Notes under the pieces: model-generated
What the model was told of the DNA's origin: nothing
What the model saw: the letters and a program-made list of their open reading frames with translations, nothing else
Database searches by the model: none
Part shown: positions 35,215 through 44,278 of the stretch, one piece after another
How positions within the stretch are numbered: the stretch's first letter is position 1
Layout: every line of letters begins with the position of its first letter
Translations under genes and position numbers: made by a program
Assembly: GCF_947494025.1 (NCBI RefSeq)
Contig: NZ_CANLTQ010000013.1
Location: forward strand, 1 to 64,000
DNA length: 64,000 nucleotides
Direction of reading: 5' to 3'
From: an uncultured Jannaschia sp.
GTDB taxonomy: Bacteria; Pseudomonadota; Alphaproteobacteria; Rhodobacterales; Rhodobacteraceae

Positions 35215-35454
35215 GCCCCCCGGTCCCCCGCTTCTGCGGCCGCAGGCCGCTCGCCATGACGTTGTCGATCGCGAAGACGCCACCGCCGCCGCTTTGCGTC
35301 AGGTCCGTGCCGAAGCCGAGCGCGGCGCCCGTTGCTCATCGGCCGCGCGGCGAACAGGGCGAGGGCTGTGATACCGGCGGTCAGCACAACGTGGTCGATG
35401 GAGACCGCGCCCTCGCTCCGCCCGGAGGAAGCGGCGGCGCGGGGCGGGGCGCAT
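35215..35454 (-). pseudogene. frameshifted Flp-pilin-like gene
   Basis: Three frames on the minus strand, read in turn, give a plausible pilin-like protein: MRPAPRRRFLRAE, then GAVSIDHVVLTAGITALALF, then ALGFGTDLTQSGGGGVFAID. Small Rhodobacterales pilin-like proteins have the layout 'RRFLxDExGAVTVDWVVLTA', which the first two pieces match. At least two single-base shifts (near 35415 and 35330) and no stop at the expected end mean it cannot be made intact. The rest of 35134-35536 has no other gene. Confidence 0.42.
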
Positions 35455-35536
35455 GATCGGGCAGAGGCGGGCCGGGCTTCCGATCAGGGACCGATCCCGG
35501 CGCGAGCGCGGCAGGGATCGGGCGAGGAGCGGTCGG

Positions 35537-38500
35537 TCAGCCGAGCTCCACCAGCAGGTCCTTCGCGTCGATCTGCGCGCCGGGCGTGACATTGACCGCG
35601 GACACCGTCGCGTCGCGGTCGGCGTGCAGGCCCGTTTCCATCTTCATCGCCTCGATGGTGAGCAGCAGGTCGCCCTTGCGCACCGTCGCTCCGGTCTGCG
35701 CCGCGACGGAGGCCACGACGCCCGGCATCGGCGCGCCGACATGGTCGGGATTGCCCATGTCGGCCTTGGGCCGCTTGGTCTGGGTTCCCACGACCTTGCG
35801 GTCGGCGACGCGGACGGTGCGCGGTTGACCGTTCAGTTCGAAGAAGACGCGGACCTCGCCGTCCTCGTTGGTCTCGCCCGCGGCGACGCAGCGAATCTCC
35901 AGCGTCTTGCCGGGGTCGATCTCGGCGAAGGTCTCGTCGCCCGGCTCCATTCCATAGAAGAAGACCGGCGTCGTCAGCGCGCGAACGGGGCCGTAGGTCT
36001 GGTGACGCTCGGCGTAGTCGGTGAAGACCTTGGGATACATCAGGTAGCCGTTCAGATCCTCGTCGTCGATCTTCTGGTCGAGCTTCGCGGACAGCTCCGC
36101 GCGCACCACCTCCAGATCGACCGGCTCGAGATGCTTGCCCGGGCGTTCGGTCAACGGCGACTCGCCCTTCAGGACCTTCTTCTGCAACGCCATGGGCCAG
36201 CCGCCGGGGGGCTGACCGAGATTGCCGCGCATCATGTCCACGACCGAGTCGGGCCACGAGACCTCGACCTTCGGGTCGAGCACCTGCGCCACGGAAAGGC
36301 CCTGGCTCACCATCATCAGCGCCATGTCGCCCACCACCTTGGAGGACGGCGTGACCTTCACGATGTCGCCGAACATCCGGTTCACGTCGGCATACATCTG
36401 CGCCACCTCGTGCCAGCGCGCCTCGAGCCCCATGGAGCGGGCCTGCGCCTTGAGGTTTGTGAACTGCCCGCCGGGCATCTCGTGCAGGTAGACCTCCGAG
36501 GACGGCGCCTGCATCCCGCTTTCGAAGGCGAGGTACTGCTTGCGGACAAGCTCCCAGTAATCCGACATCCGCCGGACCGCCTCCTCGTCGAGGCCGGGGT
36601 CGCGCGGGTCGTCCTTGAGGGCGGCGAGGATCGTGCCGAAGGTCGCCTGGCTCGTGTTGCCGGACAGCGCGTCCATCGCCACGTCGGCCGCGTCCACGCC
36701 CGCCTCGGTCGCGGCGAGGATCGTGGCGCAGGCGATGCCGGCCGTGTCGTGGGTATGGAAATGGATCGGCAGGCCGATCTCGTCCTTGAGCGCGCGGAAG
36801 AGCTGTCGCGCCGCGGCGGGCTTCAGAAGGCCCGCCATGTCCTTCACGCCGAGCACGTGGGCGCCCGCCGCCTCGAGCTCCTTCGCCATGCCGATATAAT
36901 ACTTGAGGTCGTATTTCGCGCGGTCGGGGTCGAGCAGGTCGCCGGTATAGCAGACCGTCCCCTCGCAGACGCGCCCCGTCTCGATCACCGCGTCCATCGC
37001 CACGCGCATGTTCTCGACCCAGTTGAGCGAATCGAACACGCGGAACACGTCCACCCCGGTCTCGGCCGCCTGCCGCACGAAACTGCCGACCACGTTGTCG
37101 GGGTAGTTCGTGTAGCCCACGCCGTTCGACGCGCGCAGCAGCATCTGCGTCAGCAGGTTCGGCATCGCGGCCCGGAGCTCGCGCAGCCGCTGCCACGGGC
37201 ATTCCTGCAGGAAGCGGTAGGCCACGTCGAAGGTCGCGCCGCCCCAGCATTCGACGGAGAACAGCTCCGGCAGGTTCGTGGCGTAGGCCGGCGCGGAGCG
37301 GACCATGTCGATGGAGCGCATCCGCGTGGCCAGAAGCGACTGGTGCCCGTCGCGCATGGTCGTGTCGGTCAGCAGAAGCCGGTCCTGCGCCAGCATCCAG
37401 CGGGCCAGGCCCTCCGCGCCCTCGCGGTCCAGTATCTGTTTGGTGCCGTCGGGCGGCGCGTCGCAGCGCCGCTCGGGCGCGGTCGGCGCGCGCTGGTCGG
37501 CGGGCGGGCGCGGCCGGCCCGCCGTTTCAGGATGCCCGTTGACGGAGATGTCGGCGATGTAGGTGAGGATCCTGGTCGCCCGGTCGCGCTGCACCGGGAA
37601 GTCGAAGAGCTCCGGCGTCTCGTCGATGAACCGGGTCGAGTATTCGTAGCTCAGGAATTTCGGATGCCGCAGCAGGTTCACCACGAAGGGGATGTTCGTG
37701 GAAACGCCGCGGATGCGGAACTCGCGCAGGGCCCGGTCCATCCGCTTGATCGCGGCCTCCGGCGTGCGCGCCCAGGCGGTCACCTTGGTGAGGAGCGAGT
37801 CATAGTAGCGGGTGATCACCGCCCCCGAATAGGCGGTGCCTCCGTCGAGGCGGATGCCCATGCCGGTGGCGGAGCGGTAGGTGGTGATGCGGCCGTAATC
37901 GGGAATGAAGTTGTTCTGCGGATCCTCGGTGGTGACCCGGCACTGCACCGCGTGGCCGTCGAGCTGCACGTCGTATTGCGACGCGACGCCGGTCGCTTCC
38001 ATCAGGGACTTGCCTTCGGCGATGAGGATCTGGGCGCGCACGATGTCGATGCCGGTGACCTCCTCGGTGACGGTATGCTCGACCTGCACGCGGGGGTTCA
38101 CTTCGATGAAGTAGAACTGGCCCGAATCCATATCCATCAGGAACTCGACCGTGCCCGCGCATTCGTAGGCGACGTGCTCGCAGATTTTCTTGCCGAGCGC
38201 GCAGACCTGTTCGCGCTGCGTCTCCGACAGATAGGGCGCGGGCGCGCGTTCCACGACCTTCTGGTTGCGTCGCTGCACGGAGCAGTCGCGCTCGTAGAGG
38301 TGGTAGATGTTGCCATGCGCGTCGCCGAGGATCTGCACCTCGACGTGGCGGGCGCGGGTGATCATCCTTTCGAGATAGCCCGCGCCATTGCCGAAGGCGG
38401 CCTCCGCCTCGCGCCGGCCTTCGAGGACCTTTTCCGCCAGCTCGTCCTCCGACGCGATCGGCCGCATGCCGCGCCCGCCGCCGCCCCAGCTCGCCTTCAG

Positions 38501-38977
38501 CATCAGCGGGTAGCCGATCCCGGCGGCCTCGGCGCGGATGGCGTCCATGTCGTCGCCCAGAACCTCGGTCGCGGGGATGACCGGCACGCCCGCCTCGACC
38601 GCGACGCGCCGCGCGCTCGCCTTGTCGCCGAGCGCGCGCATCGTGTCGGCCTTCGGGCCGATGAAGGCGATGCCGGCAGCGGCGCAGGCATCGACGAAAT
38701 CGGGGTTCTCCGACAGCAGGCCGTAGCCCGGATGGATCGCGTCGGCGCCGCAGGCCTTCGCGACGCGGATGATCTCCCCGATGGACAGGTAGGCCGCGAC
38801 GGGCCCGAGCCCTTCGCCGATCCGGTAGGCCTCGTCCGCCTTGAAGCGGTGGAGGCTCAGCTTGTCCTCCTCGGCATAGACGGCAACCGTGCGCTTGCCC
38901 ATCTCGTTGGCGGCACGCATGACGCGGATCGCGATCTCTCCGCGATTGGCGATCAGAATCTTTCCGAAATCGGCCAT
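35537..38977 (-). CDS. pyc: pyruvate carboxylase
   Basis: A 1146-residue biotin enzyme that carboxylates pyruvate to oxaloacetate, refilling the TCA cycle. Domains in order: biotin carboxylase (1-460, ILIANRGEIAIRVMRAANEM, ATP grasp with KASWGGGGRGM), carboxyltransferase (about 530-830, TTMRDGHQSLLATRMRS, HFHTHDTAG), the PYC/tetramerisation region, and a biotinyl domain (about 1075-1146) with the acceptor lysine in EAMKMETG. The length is full for the alpha4 form. AAAGGA precedes the ATG. It stands alone as an operon. Confidence 0.97.
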   Translation of the reverse strand: MADFGKILIANRGEIAIRVMRAANEMGKRTVAVYAEEDKLSLHRFKADEAYRIGEGLGPVAAYLSIGEIIRVAKACGADAIHPGYGLLSENPDFVDACAAAGIAFIGPKADTMRALGDKASARRVAVEAGVPVIPATEVLGDDMDAIRAEAAGIGYPLMLKASWGGGGRGMRPIASEDELAEKVLEGRREAEAAFGNGAGYLERMITRARHVEVQILGDAHGNIYHLYERDCSVQRRNQKVVERAPAPYLSETQREQVCALGKKICEHVAYECAGTVEFLMDMDSGQFYFIEVNPRVQVEHTVTEEVTGIDIVRAQILIAEGKSLMEATGVASQYDVQLDGHAVQCRVTTEDPQNNFIPDYGRITTYRSATGMGIRLDGGTAYSGAVITRYYDSLLTKVTAWARTPEAAIKRMDRALREFRIRGVSTNIPFVVNLLRHPKFLSYEYSTRFIDETPELFDFPVQRDRATRILTYIADISVNGHPETAGRPRPPADQRAPTAPERRCDAPPDGTKQILDREGAEGLARWMLAQDRLLLTDTTMRDGHQSLLATRMRSIDMVRSAPAYATNLPELFSVECWGGATFDVAYRFLQECPWQRLRELRAAMPNLLTQMLLRASNGVGYTNYPDNVVGSFVRQAAETGVDVFRVFDSLNWVENMRVAMDAVIETGRVCEGTVCYTGDLLDPDRAKYDLKYYIGMAKELEAAGAHVLGVKDMAGLLKPAAARQLFRALKDEIGLPIHFHTHDTAGIACATILAATEAGVDAADVAMDALSGNTSQATFGTILAALKDDPRDPGLDEEAVRRMSDYWELVRKQYLAFESGMQAPSSEVYLHEMPGGQFTNLKAQARSMGLEARWHEVAQMYADVNRMFGDIVKVTPSSKVVGDMALMMVSQGLSVAQVLDPKVEVSWPDSVVDMMRGNLGQPPGGWPMALQKKVLKGESPLTERPGKHLEPVDLEVVRAELSAKLDQKIDDEDLNGYLMYPKVFTDYAERHQTYGPVRALTTPVFFYGMEPGDETFAEIDPGKTLEIRCVAAGETNEDGEVRVFFELNGQPRTVRVADRKVVGTQTKRPKADMGNPDHVGAPMPGVVASVAAQTGATVRKGDLLLTIEAMKMETGLHADRDATVSAVNVTPGAQIDAKDLLVELG

Positions 38978-39489
38978 GCGAAATCCTTTCGTCTGGTTCC
39001 CCGGGCACCCGGTCGCATCCCGACGCTATTCTTCGCGCTGCAATGCGGCAATAGTGTCCCGTTCGAAGCTGCCCGGCTGCATCACGCTCCGATCCCACCC
39101 CTCATGTGCGAAGGTCCGGCCGAACTCGACGATCGTCGTGTCGATAGGCGCAATCCGGGCGAGCCGGCGGTCGCCGAGGCCCGGACGGGAAGAGCATCGT
39201 GAGGATGACCCTGCGCGCCGCCGGCGCGCCCGGATGGACGAAGATCCGCGCGGCGCGATTGTGGACAAAGCGTGTAACCCGTTGCGCGAAGATTGCCCGG
39301 ATCCCGATCCATCGCTTGATCCGGCACGAGCGAGGAGGAGCGAAGCCTCCGCCGATTCTGTTCCCGCGAGCCGATAACCGCTCCGTGCGGCCGTTTGCCG
39401 CCGGCTCCCGGAAAGCTGTGCGGATCGGGATGCGAACGCAAGGCGAACACGGGGTTCCGTTCCGCGGCCGGGCGTCCTATCCTTGGTTA
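38978..39489. other. intergenic region between pyc and the helicase gene
   Basis: This 0.5 kb holds the divergent upstream regions of both genes. Open frames on both strands (one minus-strand frame ends GSFERDTIAALQREE near 39.03 kb) have no ribosome site or recognised family, so I call no gene. No clear promoter pair stands out. Confidence 0.4.
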
Positions 39490-41907
39490 ATGATGCACGA
39501 TGATTCCGACGCGATGCAAGCCGCCAGCCTGTCCGCCCGTGCCATGGCCGCCCGGCCCGCCCCCTATCTCCAGGGGCTGAATCCGGCGCAGCTCCGGGCG
39601 GTGGAAACGCTCGACGGGCCCGTTCTCATGCTCGCCGGCGCGGGCACCGGCAAGACCCGCGCGCTGACCGCGCGGATCGCGCACCTGATGGCGCAGGGCC
39701 AAGCCCGGCCGAACGAGATTCTCGCCGTGACCTTCACCAACAAGGCCGCGCGGGAAATGCGCGAGCGGGTCGGCGCGATGATGGGGGAGGCGGCCGAGGG
39801 GATGCCGTGGCTCGGCACCTTCCACTCGATCTGCGTCAAGCTCCTCCGCCGCCATGCGGAGCTCGTCGGTCGCGAGATCACGGCCGGGGGCGCGCCGCGC
39901 GAGCTGCACCTGCGCTCGAACTTCACGATTCTCGACACCGACGATCAGCTTCGTCTCCTGAAGCAGCTCATCACCGCGGCCGGGATCGACGAGAAGCGCT
40001 GGCCGCCACGGATGCTGGCCGGCATCCTCGACAATTGGAAGAACCGCGCCTGGACGCCCGACAAGATCCCCGCGCACGAGGTGCAGGCCTTCGACGGCAA
40101 GGGCGTGGCGCTCTACCGCGCCTATCAGGACCGTCTGCTGACGCTGAACGCGGTCGATTTCGGTGATTTGCTCCTGCACGTCATCGACATCTTCCAACGG
40201 CACGAGGACGTGCTCTCGCAGTATCGCCGCTGGTTCCGCTACATCCTCGTCGACGAGTACCAAGACACGAACGTCGCGCAATATCTCTGGCTCCGCCTGC
40301 TCGCGGGCGGCCACCGCAACATCTGCTGCGTCGGCGACGACGACCAGTCGATCTACGGCTGGCGCGGTGCCGAGGTGGGAAACATCCTGCGCTTCGAGAA
40401 GGATTTCGAGGGGGCGGAGATCATCCGGCTGGAGCAGAACTACCGCTCCACCCCCCATATCCTCGCCGCCGCCTCGGGCGTGATCGCGGGCAACAAGGGC
40501 CGGCTCGGCAAGACGCTCTGGACGGAGGCCGAGGAGGGCGAGAAGGTCCGCCTGATCGGCCATTGGGATGGCGACGAGGAGGCGCGCTGGATCGGCGAGG
40601 AAGCCGAGGCGATGACCCGCGGCACCCGCGGCATGGCGCCGGTCTCGCTCGACGACATGGCGATCCTCGTGCGCGCGGCCCACCAGATGCGCGCCTTCGA
40701 GGACCGGTTCCTGACCATCGGCCTGCCCTATCGCGTGATCGGCGGCCCGCGTTTTTACGAACGGCTCGAGATCCGCGACGCGATGGCCTATTTCCGCCTC
40801 GTGGTCAGCCCCGACGACGACCTTGCCTTCGAGCGGATCGTCAATACGCCGAAGCGGGGGCTGGGCGACAAGGCGCAGCAGAACATTCAGGTCATGGCCC
40901 GGTCGAACGGCGTGTCGCTGCTGGAAGGCGCCAGGCTTTGCGTGCGGACGAAGACGATCGGCGGCAAGGGCGGCGCGGCGCTGGGGGAGCTCGTCGACGG
41001 GCTCGACCGTTGGCGCGCGGAGATGCTCGACGGCCGCGACCACATCCGGCTGGCCGAGGAGGTCCTGGACGAATCCGGCTATACCGGCTTCTGGCAGAAC
41101 GAAAAGACGCCCGAGGCGCCGGGTCGGCTCGAGAACCTGAAGGAGCTCGTCAAGGCGCTGGAGGGCTTCGAGAACCTCCAGGGCTTCCTCGAGCATGTCT
41201 CGCTCATCATGGACAACGAGTCCGAGGTCGAGGAGCCGAAGATCACGCTGATGACGCTCCACGCGGCAAAGGGGCTCGAGTTTCCCGCGGTGTTCCTGCC
41301 CGGCTGGGAGGACGGCCTCTTTCCCTCGCAGCGCGCGATGGACGAGACCGGCGTGAAGGGTCTCGAGGAAGAGCGGCGGCTTGCCTATGTCGGCATCACC
41401 CGCGCCGAGCGGATCGCCACGATCAGCTTCGCCGCCAACCGCCGCGTCTACGGACAATGGCAATCCGCGCTGCCTTCGCGCTTCATCGACGAATTGCCGA
41501 CCGACCATGTCGAGGTGCTGACCCCGCCCGGCCTCTACGGCGGCGGCTTCGGCGCGACGGGGATGGCCGCGGCACAGCAGGCCGGGATGGCGGGCGGCGT
41601 CGAATCGTCGATGCCCGAGAAGGCGGCCTCGGCCGACGTCTACAACTCCCCCGGCTGGCGGCGGCTGCAGGCGAACGCGGCCCGTCCGATCCGGCAACCG
41701 GCGGAGGCGAAGAACCTCGTGATCGACGCGACCGCCGTCAGCGCCTTCGGTGTGGGCGAGCGCGTGTTCCACACGAAGTTCGGTTACGGCGAGGTCATGG
41801 GGGTGGAGGGCGACAAGCTCGAGGTCGCCTTCGACAAGGCCGGCACCAAGAAGATCGTCGGCCGCTTCCTTCTTCCGGCCGATCAGGCAGGCGAGGTGCC
41901 GTTCTGA
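39490..41907 (+). CDS. uvrD: UvrD/PcrA-type ATP-dependent DNA helicase
   Basis: An 805-residue superfamily 1A helicase that unwinds DNA 3' to 5' in nucleotide excision and mismatch repair. Motifs: Q motif LNPAQLRAVE, Walker A AGAGTGKT (about residues 54-61), Ia FTNKAAREMRERV, Walker B LVDEYQDTN, III GDDDQSIYGWRGA, IV EQNYRS, V TLHAAKGLEFPAVFLPG, VI LAYVGITRA. The C-terminal region ends with a tudor-like GERVFHTKFGYGEVMGVEGDKLEVAF. The ATG at 39490 is followed by a second ATG; neither has a good ribosome site, so the start is less certain than the gene. Confidence 0.94.
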   Translation: MMHDDSDAMQAASLSARAMAARPAPYLQGLNPAQLRAVETLDGPVLMLAGAGTGKTRALTARIAHLMAQGQARPNEILAVTFTNKAAREMRERVGAMMGEAAEGMPWLGTFHSICVKLLRRHAELVGREITAGGAPRELHLRSNFTILDTDDQLRLLKQLITAAGIDEKRWPPRMLAGILDNWKNRAWTPDKIPAHEVQAFDGKGVALYRAYQDRLLTLNAVDFGDLLLHVIDIFQRHEDVLSQYRRWFRYILVDEYQDTNVAQYLWLRLLAGGHRNICCVGDDDQSIYGWRGAEVGNILRFEKDFEGAEIIRLEQNYRSTPHILAAASGVIAGNKGRLGKTLWTEAEEGEKVRLIGHWDGDEEARWIGEEAEAMTRGTRGMAPVSLDDMAILVRAAHQMRAFEDRFLTIGLPYRVIGGPRFYERLEIRDAMAYFRLVVSPDDDLAFERIVNTPKRGLGDKAQQNIQVMARSNGVSLLEGARLCVRTKTIGGKGGAALGELVDGLDRWRAEMLDGRDHIRLAEEVLDESGYTGFWQNEKTPEAPGRLENLKELVKALEGFENLQGFLEHVSLIMDNESEVEEPKITLMTLHAAKGLEFPAVFLPGWEDGLFPSQRAMDETGVKGLEEERRLAYVGITRAERIATISFAANRRVYGQWQSALPSRFIDELPTDHVEVLTPPGLYGGGFGATGMAAAQQAGMAGGVESSMPEKAASADVYNSPGWRRLQANAARPIRQPAEAKNLVIDATAVSAFGVGERVFHTKFGYGEVMGVEGDKLEVAFDKAGTKKIVGRFLLPADQAGEVPF

Positions 41908-42269
41908 AGCGTGGCGGCCGGAGGGCGTATCGCCCCCGGAGCCTCGGGCCGGATCGCCCTCGTCGTTGCGATCCGTCAGCTTCGGCTCGGTGAAGGATCG
42001 CCGCGCGATCGCGGGACGAAGCGGTCACCTCGCCGCACCGAAGGCAAGCGTATCGCGTGGAATGGTCGTTACTGACACGACTCGAATCGGATCAAGATGA
42101 ATCCGCGACCGTCCAACGTTGCAGGTCTTCGAATGCCCGCTGTCGATCCGGGGCGTCCCGAGTGCGATCCGTCGCGGTAGCCGTTATGCGGCGCAGCCAG
42201 AATCCCGAGGCGTCTTCGGCTTTCCGGGAACCTGCCGAGCAACGTTCGGCAGAACCGGAACGCCAAACG
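41908..42269. other. intergenic region after uvrD
   Basis: A short GGGCG-TAT-CGCCC hairpin follows the helicase stop but lacks a T tract. The rest, up to the terminator of the minus-strand hairpin array, has only chance frames. Confidence 0.4.
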
Positions 42270-42308
42270 AAAAAACGGCGATGCCCAAGGGAGGAAAGGC
42301 ACCGCCGT
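42270..42308 (-). terminator. last array hairpin, doubling as intrinsic terminator
   Basis: ACGGCG-A-TGCC (42275-42285) pairs with GGCA-C-CGCCGT (42298-42308), ten pairs with one mismatch, around a loop that carries the eighth UCCUCCC; six T follow on the minus strand (A at 42270-42275). This ends the DUF1127/array transcript. Confidence 0.85.
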
Positions 42309-42633
42309 CTCTTCTGTGGCGACCACCCCTAGGGAGGAGGTAGGGCGGCCCGCCGGTCCGACGATCGCCAAGGGAGGAGAGGCGACCGACGAAACTTTGT
42401 CGGGAACGTCCGAACATCGGTTCGGGGTTCCCGGAAATCTGTCGAAGGGCCCCGACGACGCCCAAGGGAGGAGAGGACGCCGCCGGTTCCTTCTGTGACC
42501 CAGCCCCCAGGGAGGAAAGGGGCGAGGGTCTCATCCGGCCCCAAGGGAGGAGGAAGAGCCGGAATTTAATGCGGCGGACGGATCAGGGAGGAGATCGCCG
42601 CCGCAACCCCAAACCCGCGAGGGAGGACGCGGG
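42270..42633 (-). ncRNA. array of eight anti-Shine-Dalgarno hairpins (CcsR / 'cuckoo' RNA type)
   Basis: The plus strand carries GGGAGGA eight times, at 42289, 42332, 42372, 42466, 42510, 42545, 42586 and 42621. On the minus strand each reads UCCUCCC, and most sit in a hairpin loop: CCCGCG/CGCGGG around copy 8, GATC plus a seven-pair GCGGCGG/CCGCCGC stem around copy 7, CCGGC/GCCGG around copy 6, GCCCC/GGGGC around copy 5, CGCC/GGCG around copy 3. They follow a DUF1127 gene directly. In Rhodobacter sphaeroides a DUF1127 gene (CcaF1) is co-transcribed with four homologous RNAs, CcsR1-4, each with two such loops; eight loops here match four units. Exact processing sites cannot be seen. Confidence 0.8.
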
Positions 42634-42645
42634 CCCGGAGTGTTC

Positions 42646-42867
42646 TTATTGTCCGTAGGCCGCCTCGAGCGAGATGGCCCGAATGGAGGCCCGGCTGATG
42701 CCGAGATCCGCCAGGTCGCGGTCCGACAATGCCGAAAGCTCCTTCTGCGTGGTGCGATACACGCGGCGCTTCGCCAGCTCGGCGCGCATGCCATTGAGGC
42801 GGGCCGCGATGTTGCCGCGCAACAGGGAGCCAAAACTGGACGTCGAACCGTTGATTGCGTATGCCAT
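42646..42867 (-). CDS. DUF1127 protein (CcaF1-like)
   Basis: A 73-residue basic protein. The C-terminal DUF1127 motif is AKRRVYRTTQKELSALSDRD followed by LADLGISRASI, ending EAAYGQ. The Rhodobacter homologue CcaF1 is a small RNA-binding protein that affects maturation and turnover of the CcsR RNAs and other transcripts under oxidative stress. The ATG at 42867 follows AAAAGGAAA; the longer frame has no ribosome site. The stop is 12 bases before the first hairpin of the array, so both are on one transcript. Confidence 0.9.
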   Translation of the reverse strand: MAYAINGSTSSFGSLLRGNIAARLNGMRAELAKRRVYRTTQKELSALSDRDLADLGISRASIRAISLEAAYGQ

Positions 42868-42951
42868 GTTCGTTTCCTTTTCTCGAAGCCGCTCGCTCCG
42901 TTGTCCTTCCGGCCCCATTGCCGGTCGGGGTGTCCGTTTGCGTTGACTGAG

Positions 42952-42979
42952 AGATGGCGCTGATGCTGCGGTTGCACAA
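42952..42979 (-). promoter_or_regulatory. possible RpoH-type promoter of the DUF1127/array operon
   Basis: On the minus strand TTGTGC (42979-42974) and CCATCT (42957-42952) are 16 bases apart, about 85 bases before the DUF1127 start. A TTG -35 with a CCATnT -10 is the heat-shock sigma pattern; the Rhodobacter ccaF1-ccsR operon is known to depend on RpoHI/RpoHII. The -35 lies in a TTGTGCAA palindrome. Confidence 0.45.
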
Positions 42980-43066
42980 CGAACGATGTTTCAATGCTGC
43001 CATGCAGCAAACGCATGACGGCTTAACGGCGTTTGAGTTCCCGGCGTCCGACCTAGTTCCCCCGGA

Positions 43067-44257
43067 ATGAGTGCGCTCTCCCATCCCGGTTTCCGGGCCT
43101 ACTTCATCGCCGCCGTTCCGTTGACGCAGGCCCGCTGGGCGCAGCGGGTCACACTGGGTTGGCTCGCATGGCAGGTTTCGGGTTCGGCGCCCTTTGTGGG
43201 GCTGATTGCGGCGCTGGGCCTCGCCCCGTTGATCTTCGCCGGACCGGTCTTTGGCGTGCTGGTGGACCGGGCCGAGATCCGCCGGGCCCTCCTGTTCACC
43301 TCCGGAACGATGTGCGTCCTTCTTGCCGTGACCGCCATGCTGGCCGCGGCGGGGCTTGGCCGGGCGACCCTCGTGGCCGTCGCGCTCATGACCGGTTTCG
43401 TCACCGCCGCGCACGATCCGGTGCGAATGTCGCTCGCCCCGCGGCTGGTGCCCAAGGCGGACGTGCCGAATGTCATCGCGCTCACGGCGCTGAATTTCAA
43501 CATGGCCCGCATGATCGCTCCGGTCCTGACCGGCCTGGCCCTTGCCACGTTCGGACCTGTGGCGACACTTTGGATATCGTCGATCCTGTACATGCCGATG
43601 CTGCTCGCGACGCGCTGGATGCACCCCAGGCCCTTGCCGGCGGATCAGGGCCGAACCAGCGTTCGCGAGGGAATCGCCGAGGGTCTCCGCTACGTCGCCA
43701 CCCATCCCGTTGCGCGGGAGGCGATGGTGCTGACCGGCGCGATCGCGCTCCTTGTCCGCGCTTACCTCGAATTGCTGCCGGTCATGGCCGAAGGCGTGCA
43801 CGATCGCGGCGCGGAGGGGTTGGGCGTTCTGACCGCCGCGGCGGGGTTCGGCGCGCTCGTCGCCGCGGTCGCGAAAGCGGCGGGCGCGGGGCAGGGCGGT
43901 ATCGCCCCGATCACCCGGCTGACGCTCGTCCTGGGGGTTCTGGCGGTCGCGCTGGTCGGCCTGTCGGAGGATTGGTGGGTCACGCTGGGCTGGACGGCGG
44001 TGCTGGGCTTCGCCTCGACCTTTTCGGGCGTCGGCTTGCAGGCGGCCGTGCAGGAGGAGCTGCCGGACGCGCTGCGCGGACGCGTCATGTCGCTCTGGGC
44101 CGTTGTCGGCATCGGTGCCGTCGCGTTCGGCTCGGGGCTGCTCGGCTGGGGCGCCGGGTTCTTCGGCCTGCCGCGCGTGCTTCTCGTCGCCGGGCTTCTC
44201 GGCGCCGCGGCGACCGGGTGGCTGGCCTTGTCATCGCGGGGCGGCCGGGCCACGTAA
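43067..44257 (+). CDS. MFS transporter
   Basis: A 396-residue protein with 12 transmembrane helices of the EntS/MFS_3 branch of the major facilitator superfamily (FVGLIAALGLAPLIFAGPVFGVLVDRAEIRRAL between helices 2 and 3 is the motif A region with D-R). Family members export siderophores or drugs; the substrate here is unknown. It is divergent from the DUF1127 operon and ends 21 bases before the apbC start. Confidence 0.85.
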   Translation: MSALSHPGFRAYFIAAVPLTQARWAQRVTLGWLAWQVSGSAPFVGLIAALGLAPLIFAGPVFGVLVDRAEIRRALLFTSGTMCVLLAVTAMLAAAGLGRATLVAVALMTGFVTAAHDPVRMSLAPRLVPKADVPNVIALTALNFNMARMIAPVLTGLALATFGPVATLWISSILYMPMLLATRWMHPRPLPADQGRTSVREGIAEGLRYVATHPVAREAMVLTGAIALLVRAYLELLPVMAEGVHDRGAEGLGVLTAAAGFGALVAAVAKAAGAGQGGIAPITRLTLVLGVLAVALVGLSEDWWVTLGWTAVLGFASTFSGVGLQAAVQEELPDALRGRVMSLWAVVGIGAVAFGSGLLGWGAGFFGLPRVLLVAGLLGAAATGWLALSSRGGRAT

Positions 44258-44278
44258 CCCGCGAAGGAGGCCCACGCC

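Noticed and set aside
35453-39202. 1249-codon open frame opposite pyruvate carboxylase
   Set aside because: It mirrors a GC-rich gene whose third positions are mostly G or C; the translation is His/Arg/Leu-rich without domains, and pyc on the other strand is unmistakable.
39026-39268. 80-codon minus-strand frame upstream of pyc
   Set aside because: TTG start without ribosome site, Arg/Ser-rich first half and no family; kept as intergenic.
42289-42627. CRISPR array
   Set aside because: The eight repeats are only about seven bases long, irregularly spaced (35-94 bases) and sit in hairpin loops; no cas genes.
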